From Coleophoma eucalyptorum (Eukaryota > Ascomycota > Leotiomycetes > Helotiales > Dermateaceae): a stretch of 64,000 nucleotides of DNA. Shown piece after piece: positions 35,334 through 45,727 of this stretch. The position numbers were made by a program, and so were the translations under genes. Positions within the stretch are counted from its first letter, which is position 1; each line of letters begins with the position of its first letter. The notes beneath the pieces were generated by a model. The model was not told where the DNA came from. It did not search any database and saw only the letters and a program-made list of their open reading frames with translations. The stretch is from positions 186,001 to 250,000 of the forward strand of contig JALRME010000023.1 in assembly GCA_026120035.1 (NCBI GenBank). Reading direction: 5' to 3'.

Positions 35334-37162
35334 ATGTTCAAAAATCTTCCAAATGAGGCTCTTTGCCACATTGTCAGGAATCTGTACAACGTTTCTGACC
35401 TTCGCAGTTGCTCCTTGCTCAGTCGCACTTTTTCGTCAGTGTCTAGACCAATTCTGTACCACGAGATTGATCTCACTACTGATGACGACGGGTTCGACGA
35501 TGATGAAGTGGAAGTAACTGTAACACGACAAGCTCGGTTGTTGAAGACTATCTCTGAGTACCTAATTATCGAATTCTTTATAATCCGGTCAGCGCTAACA
35601 CGATGCTCAGAAATGAGCATATTGGATCATTGGTCCATAAGCTCCGGACTCACGATATCAAAATGACACATGAATTTGATCCAAGCATGGTTGAGAAGCG
35701 TTTTGATCCGCTAGAAATAGTGCAAGCTGCAAAGAATATGACCTCGTTGATTGAGGTCGATCTCACGCCAACTTTGCTCGCGGCATATATTGTTATCAAT
35801 TTACACTCATATCCACATCTACGACGGCTCAAAGTCTCCAGACTTGACCCCGAAATGTATATATGGGATCTTTCACCTTCTCCCGTCACACATATTGAGT
35901 GGCTGTTAAAGCAGCCCTGGCCTAGGAAATCCAACTTCGAGTCTATCAAGTTCCTTGCAACCGCGGTCTCCGCCACATGTCCTATACTCAAGTCTTTTGA
36001 TATTGCTGCTTGTGACAGCCATCGTCCTGACCCTGACTTAATACTCCCAGGATCAGCCTCTTGCAAGGCGGGGCAATACGAATCAGCAACAGGAAGCATC
36101 GAATTTCCTAATCTCGAACATTTCGGCTTAAGCAATTTTGGGTTTTCTTCGTTTGAAGACAGCGATAATCAGAAAATAAAAGACTTGTTCTTACAGCTTA
36201 TTAAATCTTGCGATCAAACCCTAACCTCAATCAAGATTCCGATCCTGGAGTCTGCTGACAGAACGGAACTTGCCTTTATCATTAAGGTATGCAGTTTGCT
36301 ACCGAAATTAAAGACTCTTCAAATTTCTTGGTATTCTGGTTCCACCGACTTTAAGGGAATTACGCCAAAGGAGTTCTTTTCTGAGCTGATTACTGAGACG
36401 GCTAGCTTAGGCCTTGAGATTGAACACTTCACCATCTCAAGTCTTGGATGCCCACTAGATGAAGAGATGGGTTCTCTATTTATCTCATGGCCAAGCCTGA
36501 GAGTTCTTCGAGTGTGTGATGGAAGCAATGGCAACGGTCCATATGATGTCGATAGCAGGCTCGATATCGAATCTTATGATATTGTATGTGCTGTATTGTA
36601 TGTATCTCACATTTCCTCTGGTGCTAATGTTTTACAGCTCGCTTTCATCCGAGAGTTACCACCCTCTCTAGAGGAGCTTTACATAGGAATCTCCGCCGAA
36701 AGTCTTTTTTTAGACGAAGATGAAGACTTCAACCCGTTTTGTTCTATTGGCGAAGAGATCTTCGAAGCTTTAAACAAACTTCACACATGTGATATTATGG
36801 CTTGGATTTGTGACATCGATATGAGCACAGGGTCAATTCCCGAGAAGTCTGTTCACTATCGTCGTTTGCGACATGAGAAGTGCGATGGATATAAGAACTT
36901 ATGGATATCACGACGGGATTGCGTATATCAAGAGGATGAGCCTATCATCACGCACTCCAGTGTCGAGATGCAAGGGATATTTACAGGCAAAGACGCAAAG
37001 AGCGCGTGGCTAGATGCTGATGATAATGGTGAATTTACGTATCCTAAGCTCATGCATGAGCCGACAACAAGATCATCGGAAACACTAGACAATATGGAAC
37101 CTCGTAGGTGGCCGTACTACCAGGATAGAGTCAAGAGATACGAGATGTATGAGAGATGCTGA
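35334..37162 (+). CDS. F-box domain protein
   Basis: Two certain exons: 35334..35557 and 35611..37162 (53 bp intron, GTACCT...GCTAACACGATGCTCAG); about 591 aa. An additional in-phase intron at 36584..36637 (GTATGT...TGCTAATGTTTTACAG, 54 bp) is likely and would shorten the product by 18 residues. The N-terminus is a short F-box, FKNLPNEALCHIVRNLYNVSDLRSCSLLSRTF, followed by SRPILYHEIDL, a typical fungal arrangement. The rest has leucine-rich, weakly repeated segments (LPKLKTLQISW, WPSLRVLRVCDG, LPPSLEELYIG). It would recruit an unknown target to an SCF ubiquitin ligase. The ATG at 35334 is the first that opens the F-box. Confidence 0.85.
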
Positions 37163-37767
37163 ACAACCCCACTTGTCCAAGTGGCAAATAGCTGATCTAG
37201 ATTTCTGTATTATGGTAAGAGCTCGCCTATACACCACGTTTGGTTAAGCATTGCAAAGGCACAGGGAATATGCCAAGATATAGGATATTGTTAGACTCTC
37301 TGTCGGTTACTGAAAAAGAGTATTTGATTGGTGTATCCCACTATCCCGAATACATCCAATCCAACTCAATAGAAGAAGATAATCATTTCAACTACCATTG
37401 ATCGTTTGTCCATAGTCACAGAATAACCCTCACCAAGTCTATGCATACCTAACAAACGACCTTCTCGTGAACACGTGACTAGGTCCGGATCTTCAAAGTC
37501 GAGGTGGATCGGCACCTTTGCCAGTTATGCATCGGCGTTGATCCCATCCCTGGGGCCTCACGGGTGTTCGTCCCACCATTCGTACAGTGCGTCGCCGGAC
37601 GGACAAGGAGGGATGTTCTACTTGTACTTTTTTCTCTGATTGTGTCGCATTCCTTTTCAAAATCACGCCAGAATAATATCGAACTTTCTCCCTTAATGAC
37701 AGCAACAGATTCGCAGTCCGCCCCTTCGCCCACCCAGTAGAGTCTTACAGAGGCCGACCGTAGAAAC
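37163..37767. other. Intergenic, no gene
   Basis: Spacer and promoter of the second LaeA-like gene. Short open frames at 37479..37826 on both strands are not supported by motifs. Confidence 0.5.
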
Positions 37768-38919
37768 ATGGCCGGAGTAACGACAGAAACCACGCACCAA
37801 GACCCAATCGAGGCCGGTGGCGACACGGATACCTTCTCCGATTTTGAGGACGATTCTCAGTCAACAGGTTCCACGTCCATCTCATCGAGCATCAAAGGTC
37901 ATGTATTTGACAATGGTCGTCGGTATCATAGGTTTCGGCAAGGCAAATATGCAATGCCAAACGATGAGCAAGAACAAGATCGAGAAGACATGAAACATGC
38001 CGCCGTGCAACGAATCTGTGATGGAAAACTAATATTTGCGCCAATCGGCCATAATCCTCAAAATATTGTTGAGTGAGCAGTCCTAGGAATTTCTGATTCC
38101 AGTGCATCCACTGAATCTTACAGTCTTGGTACCGGGACAGGTATTTGGGCAATCGAAGGTATACAATCTGTCGGCTTTTCTATCGTCAGACTTCTCACCT
38201 GAAATGCGCATAGTTGGAGATCAATTTCCCAGTGCTACGGTCACTGGTCTTGATCTTAGTCCTATCCAGCCGGTCTAGGTCCCACCAAATGTAAAGTTCC
38301 TCGTTGATGATGTTGAGGATGAATTTTTGTACCCACTGAATCATTTCGACCTGATCCATGAGAGGCACACACTGTCTCACCTTCAAGATGTTCCTCAGCT
38401 TATTCGCCGTTGCTACAAGTAAGATCTCCAACAACATTTACCTCTCACGCAAACTGACCGAGCACAAGCCATTTGAAGCCTGGAGGATGGGTCGAATTTC
38501 AAGACCATGAAATCACTACATACTGCGATGATGGAACGATGCCGCCTGACTTTCCAGTTCTGACATTTTTCGACCATGTTAGTCAGGGAATGTCGAAGTT
38601 TGGATTTGATTGCAAGAGCATGTTGACCAGCGATAAAATACTCCAAGATGCAGGATTCATCAATATTACTCGCACAGTCTACAAAATACCATCTGGCCCA
38701 TGGCCCAGAGACCGAAGGATGAAGATGATCGGATATTTCTGGCGCACCGTTCTTTACGAAGGCCTCGGGGGCATCAGTGCAAAGACAATGGGTGAAGGCC
38801 TCGGGTGGCCACAAGACGAACTCGAGATTTATGTGGCAGGTGTGAAGAAGGCCTTGATGGACCCAGCAGTACACTCCTACTGGAAGTTGCACATTGTAAC
38901 GGCACAGAAACCGCAGTAG
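37768..38919 (+). pseudogene. Second LaeA-like methyltransferase, internal nonsense codon
   Basis: Four exons join perfectly: 37768..38072, 38124..38158, 38214..38418, 38469..38919 (332 codons). Family features: Ser-rich start TDTFSDFEDDSQSTGS, DNGRRYHRFRQGKYAMPNDEQEQDRED, SAM motif LGTGTGIWAIE, SATVTGLDLSPIQPV, CYNHLKPGGWVEFQDHE, GLGWPQDELEIYVAGVKK and VTAQKP. At 38276..38278 a TAG stands where the family has Trp (PIQPVW), so translation stops at about residue 135, just after motif I. TGG to TAG is one G-to-A change (C-to-T on the other strand, at CpA). Everything after the stop remains open and conserved, so the change is recent, or a sequence error. Next to OMT 2. Confidence 0.8.
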
Positions 38920-39260
38920 ATACTTAATGAAAACGTGCAATGACCCTGCGCTGGAGGTTGGCCACTCGCCCTTAACAGGACTAACCCGGCCCGATCAGCG
39001 GTGTGATAAGTGGAAGAAGGGAGCGTGAAAAGAGAATCATTATCTCCGACGAACCCTGTATGAACATCCATGTATGTACGCGAAAGCAGTCAAGCAATCA
39101 ATCCCCTGCGCCGCTCAACACGGCTCGCTTGATTTTGATCCACGCTGCTGCGTCGGCTCCCGTGTCGAGCATCCGTTGCACAAAGTAGTTCGACAAGTCT
39201 ACCTTTCTTTTGACGATTTTCTCCTTTTCTGTATAACCCACCACCTGTGTGCTGTTCGCC
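38920..39260. other. Spacer, promoter of OMT 2
   Basis: 340 bp between the end of the LaeA-like pseudogene and the OMT 2 start. A pyrimidine-rich stretch precedes the ATG. No gene. Confidence 0.45.
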
Positions 39261-40663
39261 ATGCCTTCCAGTAACCTCGTTGCCCTTGCTGCAGGTGTGC
39301 GGAAGGCTCTAGCTTCCTCTCTTACCACTGCAACAAAAGATGAAGTCGGGAGGCGAGCTCGCAATGAACTCCTGGATACCCTTCCCGACCTTCATAGAGC
39401 TTTGGAGGGTCCAAAGGACACTCTCATTAGATCAACGTGGAGTGTAAGCAAACAAACTAATTGACATTTTTATTCGGGATATTTTCAAAAGCTATAATGG
39501 CTAATCTAGTTTGCAGTCTTTAAACTTGGTTGCCATGCAAACTGTGGGCCGTCACAAGATTGGACAACATGTTCCAGTCAATGGAACGATCAGCTATAAG
39601 GAACTCTCAGAGAAGATCAAATTCCCAGAATCTCAGCTGAGACGTATTCTGCGATATGCCATGACCCAGCGCATCTTCCATGAGCCAGAACCAAACCATG
39701 TTGCTCATACACCCACATCGCGAATGATGACGGAAGATAAGAACATGCAGTCTTGGATTCTTTTAATGACAGATCTGTTTACGCCAATAATGATGCATGC
39801 AAGTGATGCCTTTGACAAATGGCCTGGAAGTAGTTCTCCAAAGGAGACTGCAGTTGCTGCGTGGAAAGGCTCTGAAACCACGTGGTTTGAGGAGGTTGCT
39901 GCTTCAAAGATTGGTTTAAATGGTTTCCGAGAAGGAATGGAATGTGTTGCTAGCGGAGAGGGCTGGTCGACTAGTTTCCTAGCGGAGAGCTACCCTTGGG
40001 GAACAATCGGTAGTGGTACTGTTGTCGATGTAAGTCTTTTGCTCTATGCTTAATAGCCAACCGCCAGGAGATTAACAGGTATATAGATCGGAGGTGCATC
40101 AGGTCACGCCTGCGTCCCAATTGCAGAAGCCTTCCCTGATCTGAAATTCATTGTCCAGGATCTGAAGATGGAAGCTGATCTTGAGAAGCAACATCGTACA
40201 CTTCTGCCAGAATCTGTGCAGTCACGAATCAATTTCATGAGCCATGACTTCTTCACCGAACAGCCAGTGAAGGATGCCGATGTTTACTTCTTCCGATGTA
40301 CATTACACAATTGGGCTGATGAATTTGTTATCAAGGCCCTGCGGGCACTGGTTCCTGCCCTTAAGCCAGGTGCTCGGGTAGTCATTCAGGATAATGGATT
40401 GGCACCTCCTGGCACCATTGGCTTGACAGAGGAGACAAACCAAAGGTAGGTCCTCACTTAAGAAGATAACTGGTGTATTCAATTCGCTCACAAATAACAG
40501 GATCATGGATTTCATGTCGATGTGCCTGACCAACTCCAAGGAGCGAGAGCAAGAAGATTGGAGAGCCTTGTTCGAAGAGGCAGACCCCAGATTTCAGTGG
40601 ATTGGAGCCAAGCTGCCCGAGGGCAGTTGCTTGTGGATCATCGACACCGTCTGGAAGCCTTGA
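39261..40663 (+). CDS. SAM-dependent O-methyltransferase, OMT 2
   Basis: Four exons: 39261..39443, 39517..40029, 40087..40445, 40501..40663; 405 aa. All donors are GTAAG or GTAGG. The N-terminus resembles fungal O-methyltransferases (LEGPKDTLIRSTWSSLNLVAMQ), with winged-helix part PESQLRRILRYAMTQRIF. SAM motif VVDIGGASGHACVPIAEAFP is near 230, then FIVQDL, FFTEQPVKDADVYFFRCTLHNW near 290 with the catalytic His, and LKPGARVVIQDNG. Aflatoxin-type OMTs share this plan. It is only distantly similar to OMT 1 upstream, so the two are not a recent duplicate pair. Substrate unknown. Confidence 0.93.
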
Positions 40664-41380
40664 GTAGAACAAATCTTACGATCATGTCGCGGAGGGGTGC
40701 TGTGGACGCTCTGTATTAAGAATTCTAGATTGTATGAATAACCAACAGTACGAGTATTTGCAAAGGTCTACAGGTTACACATAGAAGGGCTGATTTTGAA
40801 GACTGTAAATTTAGATGGGAGTTTATAACAATATGTTCATATTCATTGAATCTGGGCAGCATTGGCATCGTCAAGTTCACTCAAAATACAATGGTTAAGT
40901 TAATATCTTATTTGGTGTTGATACTTTACAAGTTCTCTGCCAAGGATTCAGCTTCGTGAATCTGGTAACTTAGTATTGGCCGCAATCTCCTGTCGTCATT
41001 TTCAGGTCTGGCTCGACCGGAAGTGGAATGGGTCAGAAGCCACTCCATCTTGGCGATTTTGGTACTCAACTGTACTCAGTCACAGTTTCTCTGCGGTGAG
41101 GACATCGGGTTACAGTTCCCACATGAGCAGCGTGTCGCCTACAAGTCATGTTAGACATTATTTATGAAATGTAGGTTCGGTGGGCACCTACTACATACAT
41201 GGCTCTGGTAACTCAGTTAATGCGTATGGTGGTGGATGTGACGAGTGATCAAGATACTTGATATCGGATTTGCCACGCGTAGGATCCATAATTTTTGAGG
41301 GATAATCGAAGAAAGGATGCTTCAAGGCTCTGTAGACCATGGTCATCCAGATCTTAAATCGCATCGCGAGTTGTTATCAT
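40664..41380. other. Intergenic, no gene
   Basis: Spacer between convergent OMT 2 (+) and the small basic protein gene (-). No supported coding region. Confidence 0.5.
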
Positions 41381-41951
41381 TCAACGTTCATCCAGCTTGC
41401 GCGAGGGCTTCTTTCCCGAAGAACGGGCTTGCGCTCTCGTCAGCATCGGGTGATGGCACTTCGAGATGCGATTTGAGGTATGGATTTTGCGAGGTGGTTT
41501 TGAGGATCTCGAGGGGCGAAAGTTGTGACTCTTTTTCGGTCTGTATCGTTTGGGCTCGGTGTGCACTACAGTCCATCAGCTTTCATCGCCACAACGCACT
41601 CAAGGAGCACTTACATTGTCTTCTGAGTCTCACATACTCGTGCGCATCCGCAAGACTTTTATCCAGCCCGGTATCGTCCATCTTCCTGTGTTCTCGGCTG
41701 GGTTCTGAAGGTGGACTCATGGATCGTGGATGTGATTGTCGTTCATCCTCGGTGCTCTCTGTCATATCATCGGTATCGGAATCCGTCGGAGAAGGCGATG
41801 GAGGCATCTCGACGAACTCCATGTATCCCTCGAAGTATCCCGCGAGTCTGCTTTTGAGTTGGTGAGGGGATCGCAGCCGTCGACCCACAAACTCTAGGTC
41901 GTCGTCGTCCAGCGGACGGTTGTCTGATTGACTTGATATGGATTCGGGCAT
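41381..41951 (-). CDS. Hypothetical small charged protein
   Basis: Two exons: 41951..41615 and 41565..41381, with a 49 bp intron (GTAAGT...GTAG); 173 aa. I do not recognise a family. The N-terminal half is acidic and Ser/Pro-rich (MPESISSQSDNRPLDDDDLEFVGRR, about residues 1-60; SPSPTDSDTDDMTEST). The C-terminal half is strongly basic (KRYRPKKSHNF, PRKIHTSNR, GKKPSRKLDE), which suggests a nuclear or nucleic-acid-associated protein, as inference only. The gene diverges from the FHA/kinase gene across 295 bp. Confidence 0.6.
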
Positions 41952-42246
41952 CGTAATACGATATCTTCGGTCGTCTACCTAACGGTGGTGCGCTATCGCT
42001 GTGGTGATATGCGATGAAGGTTGTGCGTGTCGTCGTCGTCCCCAGCGCCTTTGTTTAGCGGATCATGGACAAAATCGCCACTTCTTGTTGCAGACCACGT
42101 GATTCAAGCGCGACGTCGACTACATCTCCGCGAACCCCTCAACCTTTTGGGTAACAGTCCATGATGCAAAACGAAGCGATCCGACCTGCATTTCTAGTGG
42201 TAACCTGCACTGTTTGCACTTTGCTTTGCTTGCATTGAACTTGGAA
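41952..42246. promoter_or_regulatory. Divergent promoter, small basic protein / FHA-kinase
   Basis: 295 bp between two start codons on opposite strands; the most compact divergent interval among the genes between 40 and 58 kb. No site identified. Confidence 0.45.
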
Positions 42247-43981
42247 ATGCCACGCGAGGCAAATGATCCAGTCCATCTAGCTGGCGAGGATCGATTGACT
42301 GACACGGTTCCATTTACTCGCTTTGCGTCTCCTTCCCGCTTTGAGAAATCACGCCATGAAACCCCCGAACTTACTCTTGAGGAACAAGGTATCTTTGCTA
42401 GGCTGCGTCCATTAAACAAGAATGCTCGGCGTGCTTTCAAAGTCCTGAAAGCCAGGGCTCAGGACGATGATACCGCCGAAGAGTACAAGCATCATCGACA
42501 GTTCATTGGCACAGACTCGGGTGTTACGGACAAGGCAAATTCAACAGAAAATGGTCCAGTTGAAGACTCGGACCACTATGTGCTATCTCTTGGACTACTC
42601 CCAGAATTCCCAACTATTGGTTGGAGGATTGGTCGGGGACGAAATAAACTGAAGAATCTCGGGGTTGATCTTTTGATTCCAGAGGGCGAGGGGGTAGCTG
42701 GAGTGCACGCTCGTCTCTGTTGGATGAAGGGTGCTGGCGGCTTCTTCATCATAGCTGTCAATTTGAGAAATGGGGTGGATGTTTTCCTGAATGGTGAACA
42801 GCTTCGGAACGAGCAGAGATTGATCCCCTTTCAAAATGGGATTTCTATTGGTGAATGTAATTTCACTCTGGATTTTGTGCAGCGTTCGCATGAAGAAGAA
42901 GAACAGTTCCAGGTAGAATTGAGTGCATTTTATTCTAAAGTCATGAAAGAGAATGCTCCTCTCATGCTCCCAACACCTTCGGGCAATGAAGTGAGACTTG
43001 GGAATTGGTTGGTCCGCAATCCGATTGCCAGCGGTGGGTTTGGCCGAGTATCAATAGTAACCCATGTACACACTGGTCGTGCCGCTGCTGCCAAAGAGCT
43101 TTGGTGTACGCCACGCAACTCTGGAAATGTTCACCGAGAAGTCAAAATGGCAGAGGCTATCAAAGATTTGAAGCACGTAAGTTTGTCAAATCTAACTAGA
43201 TCTTGAGCTGATTCTTTGTAAGAAACGACTGAACCTGCCGTTTGAGATATATCATCAGAAGTTATACGGCAAAGCAGAAAGAGCAAGTCATCTACCAATG
43301 CTTGTCGCGGCAGGCATAGGATGACTGAGCACTAATACTCAGTAGGCACGAATAGAAAAATTGCTGGACTCAACGTGGAGCCCAGGATCAAGTGATACCA
43401 CCGATTTATATATCTTATACAGTCCGCTATCCACAGGCACTTTCCAAGCATTAACAAGGTCCAGGTTTTCCAATAAAGTATATACCCCTCTGTTCGCACA
43501 GATACTCGAAGGTTTGGCCTTTCTCCACGATAATGGTATTGCACATAGAGATATCAAGCCAGGTAACCTTACGATCAAATCTTACGACCCACCGGACGCT
43601 CAAATTATTGACTTCGGATGTGCAACCTTTGACGATCCAATCCTTTACTCTCGGTATGACCGTCCCGGGACGATACCATATCTCGCACCCGAGCAAGTTG
43701 AGGGTGCGAGGTACTCCCGTGATGTGGACTATTGGGCTTCGGCTCTAGTTGGTATTGAAATCATGGGCTATTCTCGACCCAACTTGCAAGTCACCGTTGC
43801 CATTTATGATGAGATCCATGCTTGGCTTGATCAGCAGAAGAGCGACCCCATTGTCCTATGCTGTAAAGAAATGTTACAGTTTGATCCGGAGAAGCGTCTA
43901 ACCGCAAAGCAGGCGGTGCCAAAGTATTTCTCAGGTTTACAAGGAGCCACAACAAAAAGAAGGAGGTCAGAATTCATATAA
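42247..43981 (+). CDS. FHA-like domain plus protein kinase
   Basis: First real ATG at 42247 (MPREANDP). Exons 42247..43176, 43223..43303 and 43346..43981 would give 548 aa. The N-terminal part has an FHA-like fold (WRIGRGRNKLKN, VAGVHARLCW, VFLNGEQLRNEQ). The kinase has glycine loop NPIASGGFGRVSIV, Lys in AAAAKEL, the catalytic loop GIAHRDIKPGNL, IDFGCAT and PYLAPEQVEG, so it looks catalytically competent. Such FHA-kinases resemble Rad53/Dun1-type or other Ser/Thr kinases, role unknown. Between 43304 and 43345 two in-frame stops (TGA at 43322..43324, TAG at 43343..43345) must be removed by an intron with a weak GTCGCG donor, or the gene is broken. The first intron (43177..43222) is normal. 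Confidence 0.75.
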
Positions 43982-44233
43982 AGTATAATATAGATCTGCA
44001 GGCTGCTTAGGTATAAACTTTCACTGCCCAAATCATATAGAAGTTAAGCCGTAGAAGTTAGACGAGTAGCGTATTAGCATAAAGCGAAGTCTTTCTCCAA
44101 TATCCTGATCACTTGCTGTCTAAAAGTCTACCACGATCCATCACTCTATATCAATATAAACACTCTCGCCGACAGCCGGCCTAGAGTATCAAATAATAAT
44201 AAAGCTTCCCGCCATCTCCCAGAGGAAATGACG
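43982..44233. other. Spacer, no gene
   Basis: Short AT-rich spacer between the convergent kinase gene and the unrecognised minus-strand gene. Nothing recognised. Confidence 0.4.
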
Positions 44234-44746
44234 TTATATCAGGAAGTACCGACCGTCTAAGTAGAAGCCACAGTTCACAGAACTGATGTTGCCACTCGGG
44301 GCTGTAGCAGTTTCTAGGCAATGCCGCGAATGAAAGCACTGTGCTTGAACACAGCTTCCGGTGGTCTGGAATGGCCCACCGGGTAGACGATGATAGGATA
44401 CAAACACTCCTCTGGGGTATAGACTAGCCCAGGTAGACGTTGCCATCAGGCTTCCAACAGCTTCACAAACATCCGTCTGAGTCAACGCAACATCAATCTC
44501 AGTGGTGGATTCTAGGTTAATGGGTTTCACCCGGAGTTGGGCCAAGGAGGTGGGGAGTTCTCGTGAATGGTATATGCCCATGACTTCTATTGCTCCCGCA
44601 TCGTAAGCCTATTGAGCAAGAAGAACAACACAGGCCAAGCCTGCCCCTGTCAGAAGTACTCTCTTCCTTCTTACCGGCCGTTGTTTCAGCATCAAATATA
44701 CAGCAAGCTGGTTGGTATAGCTTCGTGCAGCCAGTGCATCATCCAT
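44234..44746 (-). CDS. Unrecognised small protein, possible two-exon gene
   Basis: A minus-strand reading frame is open over exons 44746..44675 and 44608..44234 (148 aa from the ATG at 44746) if a 66 bp intron with the strong donor GTAAGA and acceptor CAATAG is removed; that intron also removes an in-frame TAG at 44611..44609. A further open stretch continues upstream (44969..44808, joined by a possible 37 bp intron) with no ATG, so the true start may lie further 5'. I do not recognise the family. The C-terminal part is Cys-containing (SCVQAQCFHSRHC, VNCGF). It could be a real lineage-specific gene or a relic; cDNA is needed to tell. Confidence 0.3.
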
Positions 44747-45391
44747 ATCATCTGGGATTGATAGGGACAGCTAATATGCGTACTCGTAAATTTTATTTTG
44801 AACGTACATGCAGTTCAGCCGTTTCGAGAGTCAGAGCCTTGCGAGATTTCCTGGACTGGCGATACCAAAGAGCAGAGTTGTGTGGGCGTAACGGTACAGC
44901 CAGAAGCGTCCTGCAGCAAATCTGCGGTGCCTTACTAAGTTTTTTACTAGTAATTTGACATGAAAACAATTATCTCTATCATCTCCACTTAGTCTGATCG
45001 TGACAATCAATGGTTGCGAAACACTTGACAATTTTTATTGCATGTTTCTTTATCTAGTAAGGAAAACCAAGTCTTTGGCCTGCAGTGAGAAAAGTTAGAC
45101 AGTTACAATTGCGACTGGAATGAGCTTTTTTCTTTTCGACTTACAAAGATTGCGATATCTAGATTCTGCTTATATTCATATAAATGCAAGGTTTTATAGA
45201 CACCATAAAATCAACTTTGGACCACAATTCAATGTAAAACAGAGATATATTTACCAAAATCACGGAAACACATGCTCGAAATCCAAAGTTTCATTCAAAC
45301 ATCATGTAATCCTACGTATGTTTTAGAGTTATTCTCGTTTGAATCTATTAACTTTACCGTCGCTAAAGGATATGACTGCAATGAGCTGGTT

Positions 45392-45407
45392 GGGGGGGGG
45401 GGGGGGG
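45392..45407 (+). repeat. Homopolymer run of 16 G
   Basis: Sixteen consecutive G within gene-poor DNA. The exact length may be unreliable in sequencing. Confidence 0.9.
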
Positions 45408-45622
45408 TTCATCAAAATATTGGTAAGCTCTAACAGATAAGACTCTCGTGACATACCTACGCAGAGGTTGGTTTTACAAGCGACTAGCGAGTGGTCCGTG
45501 AAGCAGCAACAAAGCGAAAAGCAGGCCGTGCTTGAAGCTCAATCCTTCCTTTCCGCTGTCGCTAAATACAGAGTCTGTTCCTTCGTGTTCGTGTGTGATG
45601 CTTATGTGGTGGAACCCTGATT

Positions 45623-45727
45623 TGTCAATCCTTCGTTTTCGTATCGACTAGGTGTAGAGCTCTGTGCTGTCAATTTTCGTTTTCGTATGGCCTAGGTACA
45701 GAGCTCTGTTCTTTTAATTTTCGTTTT
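45623..45727 (+). repeat. Imperfect 45 bp tandem repeat
   Basis: Two full copies (starting at 45623 and 45668) of a 45 bp unit tgtcaat..ttcgttttcgtat...ctaggt...agagctctgt, and a partial third from about 45712. A weaker upstream copy (cagagtctgttccttcgtgttcg) is near 45570. Each unit carries a GAGCTC site and a T-rich ttcgtttt motif. Confidence 0.8.

Noticed and set aside
38413..38940. Minus-strand open frame of 175 aa
   Set aside because: Antisense to the conserved last exon of the second LaeA-like gene.
17581..40663. OMT 1/LaeA-like and LaeA-like/OMT 2 as a recent inverted duplication
   Set aside because: The two OMTs share only general family motifs and their introns differ, so they are not recent copies.
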